A stretch of DNA of 64,000 bases. It comes from Klebsormidium nitens (lineage: Eukaryota; Streptophyta; Klebsormidiophyceae; Klebsormidiales; Klebsormidiaceae). The notes beneath the pieces were generated by a model that searched no databases, was not told the origin of the DNA, and was given only the letters and a program-made list of their open reading frames with translations. Shown here piece after piece: positions 37,060 to 48,085 of the stretch. The stretch spans positions 30,743 to 94,742 of the forward strand of contig DF237315.1 of NCBI GenBank assembly GCA_000708835.1. The letters run 5' to 3'. A program made the translations under genes and the position numbers. The number at the start of each line of letters is the position of its first letter. Positions within the stretch are counted from its first letter, which is position 1.

Positions 37060-39480
37060 CCCTTAGCGGTGGTGGAAGCAAATTCGTAGACAACCACCTC
37101 CTCTTCTGCCCAGCGACTCGCCCAACGGGCAAGGCTTACTTAGAAGTTGCTCAGGCAAGCTCGCAGAGCAGTCTCAGACGCCCATTGCGTCGGAGCCGGC
37201 GGCGGCTGTAGTGGTCAAATGACAGGCATTTCGAACAGCCGCGGATCTTGGCCCCGACCTGCTCCAGCGCATCTTTGTGAAACTGGGGCCGCACCCAAAG
37301 GACTTGGTCCCCTTGGGAGCTGTCAGTAAGCAGTGGCGTCAGGTTCTCGATGAAAGCACGTGGAAGGAGCTGTGCTTGAGGTATGCGGGGGGGCTGGTCG
37401 AGGACCTGGGGTACGGCCATGGTGCAGACGCCTCCTTCGGCGGAGGATGGGCCGGGTTATATAAATTGTTAGTGTACTGCCCAGGGTGTCACTTCCCGAC
37501 ATTTGAGCCTGTGCTGCAGTCGGACGCTTTGAGTCTGAACTACGAGTGGATGCATGGCAGGGGCCATGTGGAAACAGTTGAAAAGGGGTTTTGTAAGGGG
37601 AATGAAACGAACGAGGCCCTGCATCTGGCGACACCAGATGAGATTGTCATCTCGCGCCTGTGCTCACATATCCAGGCGGTAGAAATGTGCGACATACATG
37701 ACGAGTCGGCTCTTCCGATCCTGGCTTGCAGAGGCTTCGTGAAGCGCTTTGAGGGCTCAGAGCTTGCCAAGATGAGCGGGGCCGCCGCGCTTCTGAACCA
37801 GAGGAGGAAAGAATCCAAAGCTGAGGGGGCAGCCAGCTCTGATTCGAAGGAGCCCCAGGAGAAGCCACCGTGTCTTTACTGTGGCAGCCCGACGTTTGCC
37901 CTGCCTCGCCAGGCGTTTGACTCCCGCTTCTCAGACTACGACAATATGATGAGGGAGTCTGTCCATGAAGCTTACGAAAAGCTTGAACAGGGCCATTTCA
38001 CGGATGAGGCGGACGATGACGAAAACGACTCGGTGTTTACTTTAGGGACGGGCTTTGTGTGCCTCACTGGCCACATTGTGCTTGGGATGGCGGGATACCC
38101 CAAGCTAGTTGAAAGCGTACTGCCGCAATCTGGAGAGAGTCTGAAGCTTCAGCGTCCGCAAGCGGTGGACTTCTTGCTGAAATTTGTGGTTGGGGGTGAC
38201 ACTCTGGAACGCGAGGAGGGGCACGAATTCGTGCAAGGCTTGGGGTTAGATCAGCTGATTCAGATTGAGGCCCGGCTTGCGCGACTGAAGAAAGTCTGGC
38301 CGGTGGAGGAGAATAGGGAGTCTGAAAAGGAGAACGAGGGGCCTGCCGATGCAAACCAGGCCAAAAAAGATCCTGAGAAATCCCTTGAGGACAATGAGGA
38401 GATTAGATACAAAACTTTTGGATACATGTATCTGAGAGGCGACTCTCTTGCGGGAATTGTAGATCTGCTAGGAGCAAGCGTGCCAGCCGATCTCTTGAAA
38501 GCCTTGCAGGATTTCGTTCTGACAGGGAGTACGAACCTTGCGGAGTGTGAGCGTTTGGTTTTAGAGGAGTTCGAAACCCAGAGGTGCAAGAAGGAGGAGG
38601 ATAAGGCCCGTAGGTTCAAAAGTGCTGCGGCAGAGGAGGCGTTGCGTGAGGCAGGTTTTAAGCACCCCTTTCTGGATCTTCCAAGCAGCCTTTCGACTAT
38701 GCTGAAGGCTTTTGTAGAAACGGGTTTTCCAAGCCTTGCAGAGTACGAACGGCTGATTTTGGAAGAGCGCGAAGTGCATCAGCAGCAAGAGGAGCGGAAG
38801 AAAGTTTTGGAACTTAGAAAGAACACAGTCTATCTGGCATTGCAGCAGGCTGGCTTTACCCCCCCAATGGTTCCGCACCCGCAGTCGCTGAGTGCTTACA
38901 TCGGGGTGAGTGTGCCACTCATTCAGAATGTTGTTCTGAGTACCCTGTTTGTCGAACTCGAAGCAAGTAACCTGGTTTCAAACTCGAAGCACAGGCCCGC
39001 ACTGCTAAACGTGTTGATTGCAGCTTGCTAATTATGCAATTCAAGTTTGCGGTCGCTCTCGAAGTTGTCCTGCTGTTCAGATTGCATCCGAATCATTGCT
39101 ACCTGCCTATCTTGGTCGTTCAGTGCCTTGCCTGAAGCAAGCATCTGAGTTGTTTGGACCGATGCTTGCTGCTTAACAAAGTAACCCAGCAGTAGTTGTC
39201 TATGGCTGACTAGACATGCACGTTTTTGCAGGATTCCAGTGCAATCACTTTGGAGGAGGTCGTTGCGCAGCAAAAGAGCGCGCAAGTGCAGAGCGTAAAC
39301 GGAGTGGAGCTTGCTGCACCACGAACGAGTGCACAAGAGCAGAGCCACAAATGCGCAGTGGTCACAGACGGCAAAGGCTGTAAGCATCCGGCGGCTAAAG
39401 GGTGCTCCAATGGAGGGTGCGGGCCTTGCTGTCGTAAAGCTGCGGAACCCTGCCGGTTAGGAAAGCACAGGAAGACCTAG
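37060..39480 (+). pseudogene. EID1/EDL-like F-box gene, copy D (5' end lost, body intact)
   Basis: The body reads open from about 37223 to the donor after 38905, and continues in 39232-39480: the F-box remainder (DLLQRIFVKLGPHP...WKELC), GGWAGLYKLLVYCPG, a CLYCGSPTF knuckle, GFVCLTGHIVLGMAG, two ~60-residue modules and the Cys/His tail CSNGGCGPCCRKAAEPCRLG. The acidic region of copies C and E is missing. Upstream, 37060-37222 still aligns with the H3-mimic region of C and E, but the ATG and the ARTKQTA codons are gone. An in-frame TGA at 37220 precedes the body and no ATG precedes the F-box in frame. Either it is a dying gene or an unseen upstream exon supplies the start. The long intact body suggests recent loss. 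Confidence 0.72.
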
Positions 39481-40295
39481 GGTGAACTTCCTCATTTGCG
39501 CATCCTCTTGATAAGGGAATCCTCTAACCGTTTTTCATCAATTGACAGACCTGCCACAGGCTTCCCCTGATCAAAGGAGTTATCGTTTGGCCGAAAACTT
39601 GACGTACTCGGGCCCCGACTTAAGTCAAGTGAACGGTTCTAATACCTCGATTGAGATGTAGACGGTATGCCGATCAAAAGCTGGTCCATTGACAGACGGT
39701 CACACAGCGACTGTACATGTATCATGATTACATTTGAAGCGCTTGTGCAAGTGAACTAGCATGCTGTGATTCACACCATATAACTCAGGGCCGTCCTTGT
39801 GGATATCTTAAAGCCTGGGCCGCGCGGCGGTCCTTTGGCACATATGTGTGCCAGCACCGTGACATGTACCATGAGCGGACGTGCGACGCGTGCCAATTAT
39901 GATGCTCAAATATCTCGCGCGCTAGCTCGACAATTCATAAAATTGTAGTGCCGATTTGTCAAAACCTTATAATGATGTGAATGATCGATCACTAGCTGGC
40001 TACACATGGTTACTAGAGCGCTCGATCGTAGTATATAAGTGCTCAGATCGTCAGTATGAATACTATGCTACGTATATATTATACAGCCATATAGCTATAC
40101 TGCCGCAATTGCAGAGGTGCTTCCAATTGCATACTGCAGCCACATCCGACCGACCGTGAAGTATGATCACTCATTCACTGCCCTGCAGGGCATTGCATGC
40201 CTTATACCAACTTTAGGCGCGGCGGTATAGGTGGACTGCACTCATGTGCATAGTCGCACCGGTGGTCACTTACCGAAGGATGAAGATGCAATATT
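39481..40295. other. Intergenic, downstream flank of unit 2
   Basis: No gene. It aligns in pieces with 47275-48085, for example ACAGACCTGCCACAG, CAGCGACTGTACATGTAT and AGGTGGRCTGCACT, which confirms that the spacer is part of the tandem unit. Confidence 0.6.
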
Positions 40296-43127
40296 GTGGA
40301 TTCACCATCCAAACCTCTTGACAATATGCGCGCATTCATTGGAAATTACATGGTGACTCGTCCAGCATCCAGTCGCGAGCCAGTCGAAAGAAGAGCCTTC
40401 AGGTTTGCTTGCGGCGGATACAAACGTCGGGCCTTCGCTACAAAGCTACAAAGAAGCTGGTGCCCTTCGCTTTCCTTATCCCCCGATCCAAAAGGGAGGG
40501 AATGGGGGGCCCGTCCTTTCATCCTATGTACAGGCAATCCAACGACGTTTGGCAACGCCTCCCCTACCGGGTGGGCCGTCGGGCTCAGCCTCCGCGAGAG
40601 CGCGCCTCCCGTAAACAGCCCCCCCGATTACGAGAGCTATTGCCACGATAATACCCCCGACGTTGAAGGTGATCTCGACCCAGGTGATCTTAGGCTTCCC
40701 TCTGTGCTATGTCCCGCCAAAGAAAGCCACTGCAGAACCGACGAGGAATTAAACGCCGCCACGAATACAGCGTCAAGGACCTGCCGGCCTCGTTTTAGTA
40801 TGCCTGGAAATGTTGCAAAAATCTGCAGGATATGGACATCCGCAACAGTGCGCAGGCGCACCAAACGCGACCTCGCAAGATACCCTACAGCCAAAGGAAA
40901 ATCTCTCACGACATCCGTCCCAATCCTCCCCCCCGGACGATCCTACAGAGGCCTGAAAGAGACGGCCCGACCTCCTTCGCTGCCATCTCAACCACGCAAA
41001 GTCCAATCTTCGAAGAAGCTCAGCAAACCCTGATCCTGGATTCGTTGAGCAGAGGGAAAAACGAAGGCGCCAGAACAGATCACATATGCGAAAAAGACAC
41101 GGATTTGAAGCAGGTGGGGCGCCCATCGAACTTACTCAAAGGAAACACGAAAGACGAACTGAAACACACGATGACGCCAACATCAATGTCGCCGGATTTA
41201 GAGTCTAGGCCATCAGCCGAGGGCCACATGTGACGTCCGCTCAAGGAAAGTTCACTTGCCGTCTTTGGGAAGAGGACGGCAGATCTCGGTGCGACAAGAA
41301 AGATTCCCTTTCAGCCATCCCTATTAGTTCTGATGAACCTCACAACGGTCACAGGTAGAGGCAAGACAGCTTTGTACCCAGCACGTGTTGACATGAAACA
41401 AGAATAGAACCGAATGACCGCGCCTTCACCTGTAGAGGGCCACGAAGATCTTCGGAAAATGCCTACGAGGGAGCTGGTGATGTAGGGCAGGTACTGGATC
41501 TTGGTCGTCGTGACCATTTAGTTGAAAATCGGGTAAGGCGGGAACGGTGACAGCCGGACGAGCGCGGCGACGCGGTACTGGCCCCAGGACCCGCTCTGCG
41601 AGCGCAGACGGAGAATCGTAATGAGTCTCAAGAAAGAATATAATTTGCCAAGGTAAATAAAAAGCCTCGACTAACACCAATATTTTCAACCTGCAAACTC
41701 ATCTGCTCCGCACCTGTGGTCAGCCTATCAGTTAAAATCCCCAAAGTCTACCCGTCTCAGTGCATTGACCTTGTCATATCTTAACGTAATAGTATCTTAC
41801 TTCAGATTGGTAGAAGTGAGCATTTTGGAGCCACTTGCTTCTTTACAGACCCATCAATCCCAGTCTAACGAGACCGGAATTGGGCACAAAGCGCCACTGT
41901 TATGCGGGCCCTCAAAGGAAGCTGTTCGAAGAGGCTTCTTTTGAGGGTTGCACTCGGACATGAGCAGTCGACAAACTTCTGAACAGATCGGAGAGAAAGT
42001 AGCGTGTGTTTTGTGTCGCATTATGAGTATCGGAAGATTGAAGTGTCACTCTTCAAAGTGCCCTTTGACATCTCTATCAAAGCACGAGTCCGCATCAGAA
42101 CGTGTTCACCGGCTAAATTCGGCACTTAGGCAGGAAGCATCTCTGAATGTGATCGCCAATCCGCTTCTACCACTCACCTGGTTGCAAGAATTTCGGCTTC
42201 GACACTAGCCACTTATGCACCCAGTCACTGGTGGAGAGCGCCGCCCAATGAAGTAGAACGCCGGCATTCCCAGCCCCATGTCAACCTGTGTCAGAACATA
42301 ACCCCAAGCATACCTGAGGGGCTCGACGGCGGATGAAAGATTGAAGAGATAGCGAGGCAGAAGTCTATGACAAAGATCAGCAGCGGCTTATTGACAGTGA
42401 TAACGGCCCACTCTCAAGGACAGGAATGACGGCCTGTAAGAACGGGTGTGACGATTTTGGTGGAGAGCTATGCGCTGACACTGAGTTATACTGCTTCAAA
42501 TTCGCTGGAGTAGGAACGCAAGGTAAAGTTCAGGGCGATTGAGTGCAAAAAAGCGACCTGCGAGTTTGGAATGAACTTGATTGACAAGGTTGTATATTAT
42601 CTGTCTCAAAACGCGAACCGTGCTTGTAACAGTCTTTCTGAAAAGGGAAGTAAGCGGCTCAGTCTAAGTGCAGTCAACGGACATCAAGCTTGCCAAGCTC
42701 GCCATGGTTAAGCCAACGACGAGACTCTAGTCCTCCAAGTCAATCACACCAGTTCTAAACTGATCTTGTTACGGAAGGCATCGTCAAGCACAGAGAAAGC
42801 TTGAGGGCAATGATCGCACTTGTATGGCCCACACTATCCTCCTCTGAGAAACTAGACATGTCAGTTACGCACTTTATCTGGACGCTACAAGAAAATCAAC
42901 CCTGTAACACTGTTTCTAAGCACCCCCAACTCATCCTGACTTGATCCACCCTAATGCTCACCTCAATGCCTTCAGATCTATTATAGACCTTGATCAGAAC
43001 AAAGATGCTTTGAAGGGGCAGAAGCAAGCGGCTTGCCTGGTCAATGAGGATGGAACCCAGCCCCAAGACTGCTATGCCCAGCGCCACCACCAGCTACTAG
43101 GCCCGGCAAGGAGCAGTCCGGATCCAC
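40296..43127 (-). pseudogene. TVP38/TMEM64 relic 2 (exons 2-5)
   Basis: Decayed copies of exon 5 (about 40730-40296), exon 4 (about 41600-41436, ending ...FPKIFVALYR before GTGAAGG), exon 3 (about 42450-42172) and exon 2 (43127-43037) lie in the same order as in the complete gene. Frameshifts and stops are frequent; exon 2 contains a TAG and has a GC donor. No copy of exon 1 is present at the right-hand edge, as expected if the duplication breakpoint lay in intron 1. Confidence 0.78.
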
Positions 43128-43506
43128 CTAAAAATAGTGGCAGACAGTCTGACTGTGTGCTTTTGAAGTATAAGAATCCCTGCTGACGAGAAGCTGACTC
43201 CCATTCAAATAGCTAGCGTTAGTGACCAACACGTCAAAGGAGAGCGGCTCAGTACGTTCCTGCTGATGACAAGTGTGCAGCCCTGATGAGAGATGGTTTG
43301 CAGCTAGGCTACAAAAAGCTGGCCAAAACAATGAAGATGCGTCACTCGCTTCATTGCCAATCCTTGCAACAGCACCGAGGATCAGTCTGAAACATGACAG
43401 CTTGGGCAGTAGACTGTCTAAAAACAGAGAGGCAGATTGGTCGTTTCATATCCAACTTCTGACAGCGCCAGCTCTTGACATAACCTGGTCGGAGCAGCCA
43501 ACAAAG

Positions 43507-43917
43507 TTCGTGCAGCTGACAGCCCCAGTCATTCGTATGGAAAGTACAGCGAGATTGCACCACCCACCATCGGTCCCGGAAGTGCTTCAAAGTGCCCCGC
43601 ACAACACTTGCCCCTTCTCCTCCTTGCCCACCTCCCCTGGCAATGTCACTGTGAGCTCAAAGTCCGCTTCTCGTCCCAAGCTCCAAACTCCGTTCTAACC
43701 TGTTTGATTCTACCCTTGCGCTTGTAGCCGGCACTGTTATCCTTCTCCCCCCGTATATGAGCTGCTCTGCTGAATATATGGGCCTCCGCGACGGCCTGCC
43801 TGCTACCTCTCCCGCCAGGCAAGAGCGCCTGACTTCTACAGCTCAGTGAAGGGGAAAAGGTCTTGAGCAATGCGGTCTGCCCCGCATTGCACACTGCCAC
43901 ATTCTGCAGGTGGCCAT
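43507..43917 (-). pseudogene. ABM gene exon 1 relic, unit 3 junction
   Basis: This aligns with the whole of exon 1 of the ABM gene plus a little of intron 1, from GTGCAGCTGACAGCC through the donor region to the ATG-equivalent in GCAGGTGGCCATGG. It carries deletions and frame breaks in the transit-peptide and domain parts. It is head to head with EID1-like E, exactly as the intact gene is with copy C. It marks the junction of unit 2 and unit 3. Confidence 0.78.
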
Positions 43918-44624
43918 GGTTTCTGACCCTAGTGCTGACTACAAGACACAGTAGTCTCTTGTGAACTGCATTATGCGTGCAACTTCTGATAAAAATGAAA
44001 GCAGATGTTGTGGCCCATGGAATGATGAAGCAGGTTGTGCTAAAGACCCAGACCCCTCAGGAGCCGCTGTCGCTGGTGGATAACTCTACCGTTGTGTAAA
44101 TACCGTCTTGCACGTGCGGCTCATCAGCTGGAACTCGCAGACTAGCGTACGCCTCTAGGGCAGAGGTGGATAACTCTACCTTTCACAGTTTCTCCAGGAA
44201 AGTCGCTCAACGATACAGTCTTACAGAAAACGAAAGCGCACCTTGGTTCCTGCTGCAGAACCTGCATTCGCTGCCAGATTCAGCATTTTGAAGAATTTCG
44301 GACAGATTCAACACAATTTAAGTTTCGGCCATCTTCAAGTTCTACAGAGTCAGTTCGATTCAATGTAATAGTATTACAGTTAAACTGAACGTCCGCTACT
44401 GATGTTCTCTTCTCATAAGCCCGTACTGATCGTTTTTGTCCAATGGGAGGTCCGTTTATGTGGGAGTTCGAAAGTCTCTGAGCCGCACCCCGCCTGAGGA
44501 GAGCAGCCAGAATCTTTTGAGCAATGAAGCGCGCTTGAGCCCACAAGAGGGTCCTCATAATGCTGCAGAGGTTGCGCACCGCTTGAACACTTTGAGAGGT
44601 GATTCAAAAGTTAGCCGCAGGCCA

Positions 44625-44681
44625 ATGGCGAGGACCAAGCAAACTGCCAGGAAGTGCAGTGGTGGCGGAAGCAGGTTCCGG
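44625..44681 (+). other. Histone H3 N-terminal tail mimic, copy E
   Basis: Nineteen codons are identical in protein to those of copy C. K4, R8 and K9 equivalents are present; the S10 position is Cys. After residue 19 the two copies diverge (KETPRVASDTRP versus RSPPPLVASDSRP). A weak second similarity, KQLAAKSQSP at 41-50 against H3 KQLATKAARKSAP, may be chance. Confidence 0.9.
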
Positions 44682-47274
44682 AAAGAAACCCCTCGTGTGG
44701 CCAGCGATACACGTCCCACAGGCAAGGCGTACTTGGAAGCGCTGAAGCAGCTTGCAGCAAAGTCTCAAAGTCCCCTTCCCACCGAGCAGGCGGCTGCTGA
44801 AATATGTGGGGCACCAAAGCAGAGCATTTCAGAGACCCGCACCGCCCTGCCTGATTTGGGCCCAGACCTGCTGCAGCGCATCTTTGCAAAACTGGGGCCG
44901 CACCCAAAGGACTTGGTCCCCTTGGGAGCTGTCAGTAAGCAGTGGCGTCAGGTCTTGAACGAAAGCACGTGGAAGGAGCTGTGCTTGAAGCATGCGGGGG
45001 GGTTGGTTGAGGAGCTTGGGTACAGCCACGGGGCGGATGGGCCCCCCGGAGGCTGGGCTGGGTTGTACAAACTAATAATATGCTGCCCAGGGTGTCACTT
45101 CCCAACCTTTGAGCATGTGCTGCAGGCAAACGCTTTGAGTGAGAACTATGACTGGAGGCATGGCCGGGGCCACGTGCAAGCAGCAACGAAGGGTTTTTTT
45201 AAGGGGAAGGAAGCGAAGGAGGCCCTGTACCTGGCAACCTCAGATGAGATCGTGATCTCGTGCCTGTGCTCTCATGGCCAGGCGGTCGAGATGTGTGACA
45301 TACATGAGGCTTCGGCTCCTCCAATCCTGGCTTGCAGAGGCATCGTCAAGAGCTTCGAGAGCTCAAAGCTTGCTGAATGGAGCGGAGCTGCTGCATTTGC
45401 AAACCAGAAGGGCGAGGCAGCGGGGATAGCAGGGGAGCCTGTAGACTCCTCGAGCACGCAGAATGAAGTGGTGGAAGCGGCGGGTGCTTCTGACGGGGAA
45501 CCGTCTGGCGGCGAGATGGGGGAAGAGGCGGACTTGGACGAGGAAGCTGCCTCTGAGTCCGAAGACTTTGAAGCTTACCCCTCGGGTAGTGAGGGCGAAG
45601 GCTCCGAGGGGGAAGTGAGCTCTGATACAGAGGAGCCCGAGGAAAAGCGGCCGCCCTGTGCTTACTGCGGCAGCCCAACGTTCGCCCTGCCTCCTAAGGC
45701 CTTCAATTCTCAGTTCTCGGATTACGATGATCTGCTGTCGGAGTCCTTCTGTGACGCTTACGACAGGCATGAGCAGGCCCGGTCAATGTATGAGTCGGAC
45801 GACTCGGAAGCGTCGAATAACGACTCCATGTTTGTGCTGGGAACAGGGTTCGTGTGCCTCGAAGGCCACATCGTGCTAGGGGTGGCTGGTTACCCCAAGT
45901 TGGACGAGGTTGCGGTGGTGGACTCTGGAGAAAGTCTGGAGCTCCAGCGGCCGCAAGTGGTGGACTTCTTACTCAAGTTCGTGGTTGGGGGCAAGACCTT
46001 GAGCCGGAAGCAGGGGCATCGATTCATTCGAGGCCTGTTGTTAGATCAGCTGATCCAGATTGAAGTGAGGCTTGTGCAGCTGGCAAAGATCTGGCCGGCG
46101 AAGGAGAAAGAGGGGTGTGACAAGGCGAATGAAGAGTCTGATGGGGCAGATGGGGAGTCTAGTGAGGTCATTAAGGAGCCTGATGAGGAGACTGAGGGAG
46201 TCAATCAAGAGAAAGAGTCCAAGGATTACAAACTTTTTGGATACATGTATAAGAGAGGCAACGATCCTGTGGGCATAGTCGACGTGCTCGGAGCGGGCGT
46301 GCCAGCCGATCTTTTAGAAGGCCTGCAAGCTTTCGTTTTGACAGGAGATCCAGGCCTTGCGGAGTGTGAGCAACCGATTTTGGGGGCGTTTGAGACTCAG
46401 GCGCGAAGAAAGGAGGAGGCGGTCGCCCGGAAGATCAGAAGTGATGCAATGGACAAGGCGATGCGCGGGGCAGGTTTCAAGCAACCCTTCTTTCGGGGCC
46501 TACCCAGCGACCTCTCGAAAACGCTAAAGGCTTTTATCGAAATGGGGGACCCGAGCCTGGCAGAGTGCGAACGTCTGATCCTGGAAGAGCGCGAGTCGCG
46601 CGAGCAGGCAAAGGCTTCGGAGTTGAGAAAGAACACAATCTATCAGGCGCTGCGGCAGGCAGGCTTCCACCCCCCTTCTGTTCCGCACCTGCAGTCGCTG
46701 TGCGCTTACATACAAGTGAGTCGTCACCCCTCTCGTAGATTTACCAGTTGTTGATAGTGAAGCAGAGGTACGGAATGCTAAACTTTCTTATTGCTAGTTG
46801 GTGATAACGCATCTCATGTTTGCAGTCCCTCTCCAGGTTTTTCGATGTTAGTTTTGTGCAACAGAGCAATCGCTGCATGCCTTACTAGTAGTGTTCTAAG
46901 TGTCTTGTCTGTAGCAAGGCTTTGAGCGTTCGGACTGTTGATGTCCAAGATGATAAAAAAGGTGTTAACTTGGTGGTACGCCGTCGAGGTCTTTGGCTGA
47001 CACTGTATGCACTCTCGTCCAGGACCCCGGTGCAATCACTTTCGAGGAGGTAATCGCACAACAAAGGAGCGCGCGAGTGCAAAACGTCGTAAGCAGAGTG
47101 GAGGTTGCCGCGCCGCGAACGAGTGCACAAGAGCAGAGCCACAAATGCGAAGTGGTCACAGACGGCAAAAGTTGTACGAATCAGGCGGCTAAAGGGTGCT
47201 CCAATGATGGGTGCGGGCCTTGCTGCCGGAAAGCTGCAGGACCCTGCCGTCTAGGAAAGCACAGAAAGACCTAG
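44625..47274 (+). CDS. EID1/EDL-like F-box protein with histone H3 tail mimic, copy E (intact)
   Basis: The best-preserved member. Exons are 44625-46715 and 47023-47274, phase 0, giving 780 residues. Residues 1-19 read MARTKQTARKCSGGGSRFR, an H3 tail mimic. The F-box lies at about 74-120 (LPDLGPDLLQRIFAKLGPHP...WKELC), with GGWAGLYKLIICCPG at 142-156. ACRGIVKSFESSKL (237-249), the acidic region 286-341 and CAYCGSPTF (345-353) come next, then GFVCLEGHIVLGVAG (408-422). Two ~60-residue modules span 559-620 and 626-682, with GDPGLAECE and GDPSLAECE. The second exon ends in a Cys/His cluster, CTNQAAKGCSNDGCGPCCRK then PCRLGKHRKT. The order matches EID1/EDL F-box proteins, so the predicted role is an SCF substrate receptor; the H3-like tail suggests that it binds histone-tail readers or modifiers. 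The start is chosen because upstream sequence does not keep frame against copy C. Confidence 0.88.
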
Positions 47275-48085
47275 TGTGAACACGCTGGAAAATGAATAGA
47301 CATTCCTCTAACCGTGCTTCATGGATGGACAGACCTGCCACAGACTTCCTTGATTACACAAGAGTCATCTCTTGGCGGAATCCTTGACTTGGGCCTCGAC
47401 CTGGCTTGAGTGAACGGTTCTTAAATACCGAGATACAGACGGTATGCCAGTCACTACATAGAGATCGTCAGACAATCAGCGACTGTACATGTATGAAAGT
47501 ATGTTTGGAGCGCCTGCATATACGAGTCTTATTTCAGCACATGCTATGGTTCTCCTAAATGCAGTCCTTATATATAGTATGTATACGATCTTCTGATCGC
47601 TATGATTCCTCATATAACCTGGGGGTCGTACATGTGTGTGTGCACATGTGCACATACTGAGCATGCGGCCGCTAGGCCATGGCACATGTGCGCTTAAGCA
47701 TACTCTTCAAGCCAGCTATCATACAGCTAGCTTCAGCATGCTCCGAATTGTAGTGCGAAGTTCAATTAATCATCAACTGTGAACGTGTTAGTATATATGT
47801 AGGCTGCATATCGCTTGCAATTCCTACATCATAGCCATGGCTATAGGCCGCGCTTGCATGCCGACCAGGAGACTAGGGTGTTTCCGATTATACCGTAATC
47901 TATAATTGAAAGTTCAATCGATGCGTGCAAGGCACAGACTTGTTTACACCAGCTTTACTTGAAGGCGCGACAGTTTAGGTGGGCTGCACTTATGCATGGT
48001 CGCGGGTTGTCAGATGCCGAAGGATGGAAATGCAATGTTGCAGATTTCCCATCAACAACCTCTCCATAGTATGCGTGCATTAAAA
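47275..48085. other. Intergenic, downstream flank of unit 3
   Basis: No gene. It is homologous to 39481-40295. It contains an alternating purine-pyrimidine run TGTGTGTGCACATGTGCACAT at 47634-47654, which might form Z-DNA or a small palindrome. Confidence 0.55.

Noticed and set aside
44436-44624. Upstream in-frame extension of 63 residues in copy E
   Set aside because: Not alignable in frame with copy C. The H3-like start is the first conserved ATG.
44745-44774. Second stretch of H3 similarity (KQLAAKSQSP against KQLATKAARKSAP)
   Set aside because: Not kept in copy C (RQLEQSQSP), so probably coincidence; noted only as weak.
44625-44800. A histone H3 gene
   Set aside because: Only the first 13 or so residues resemble H3. 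No histone fold follows; the rest is an F-box protein.
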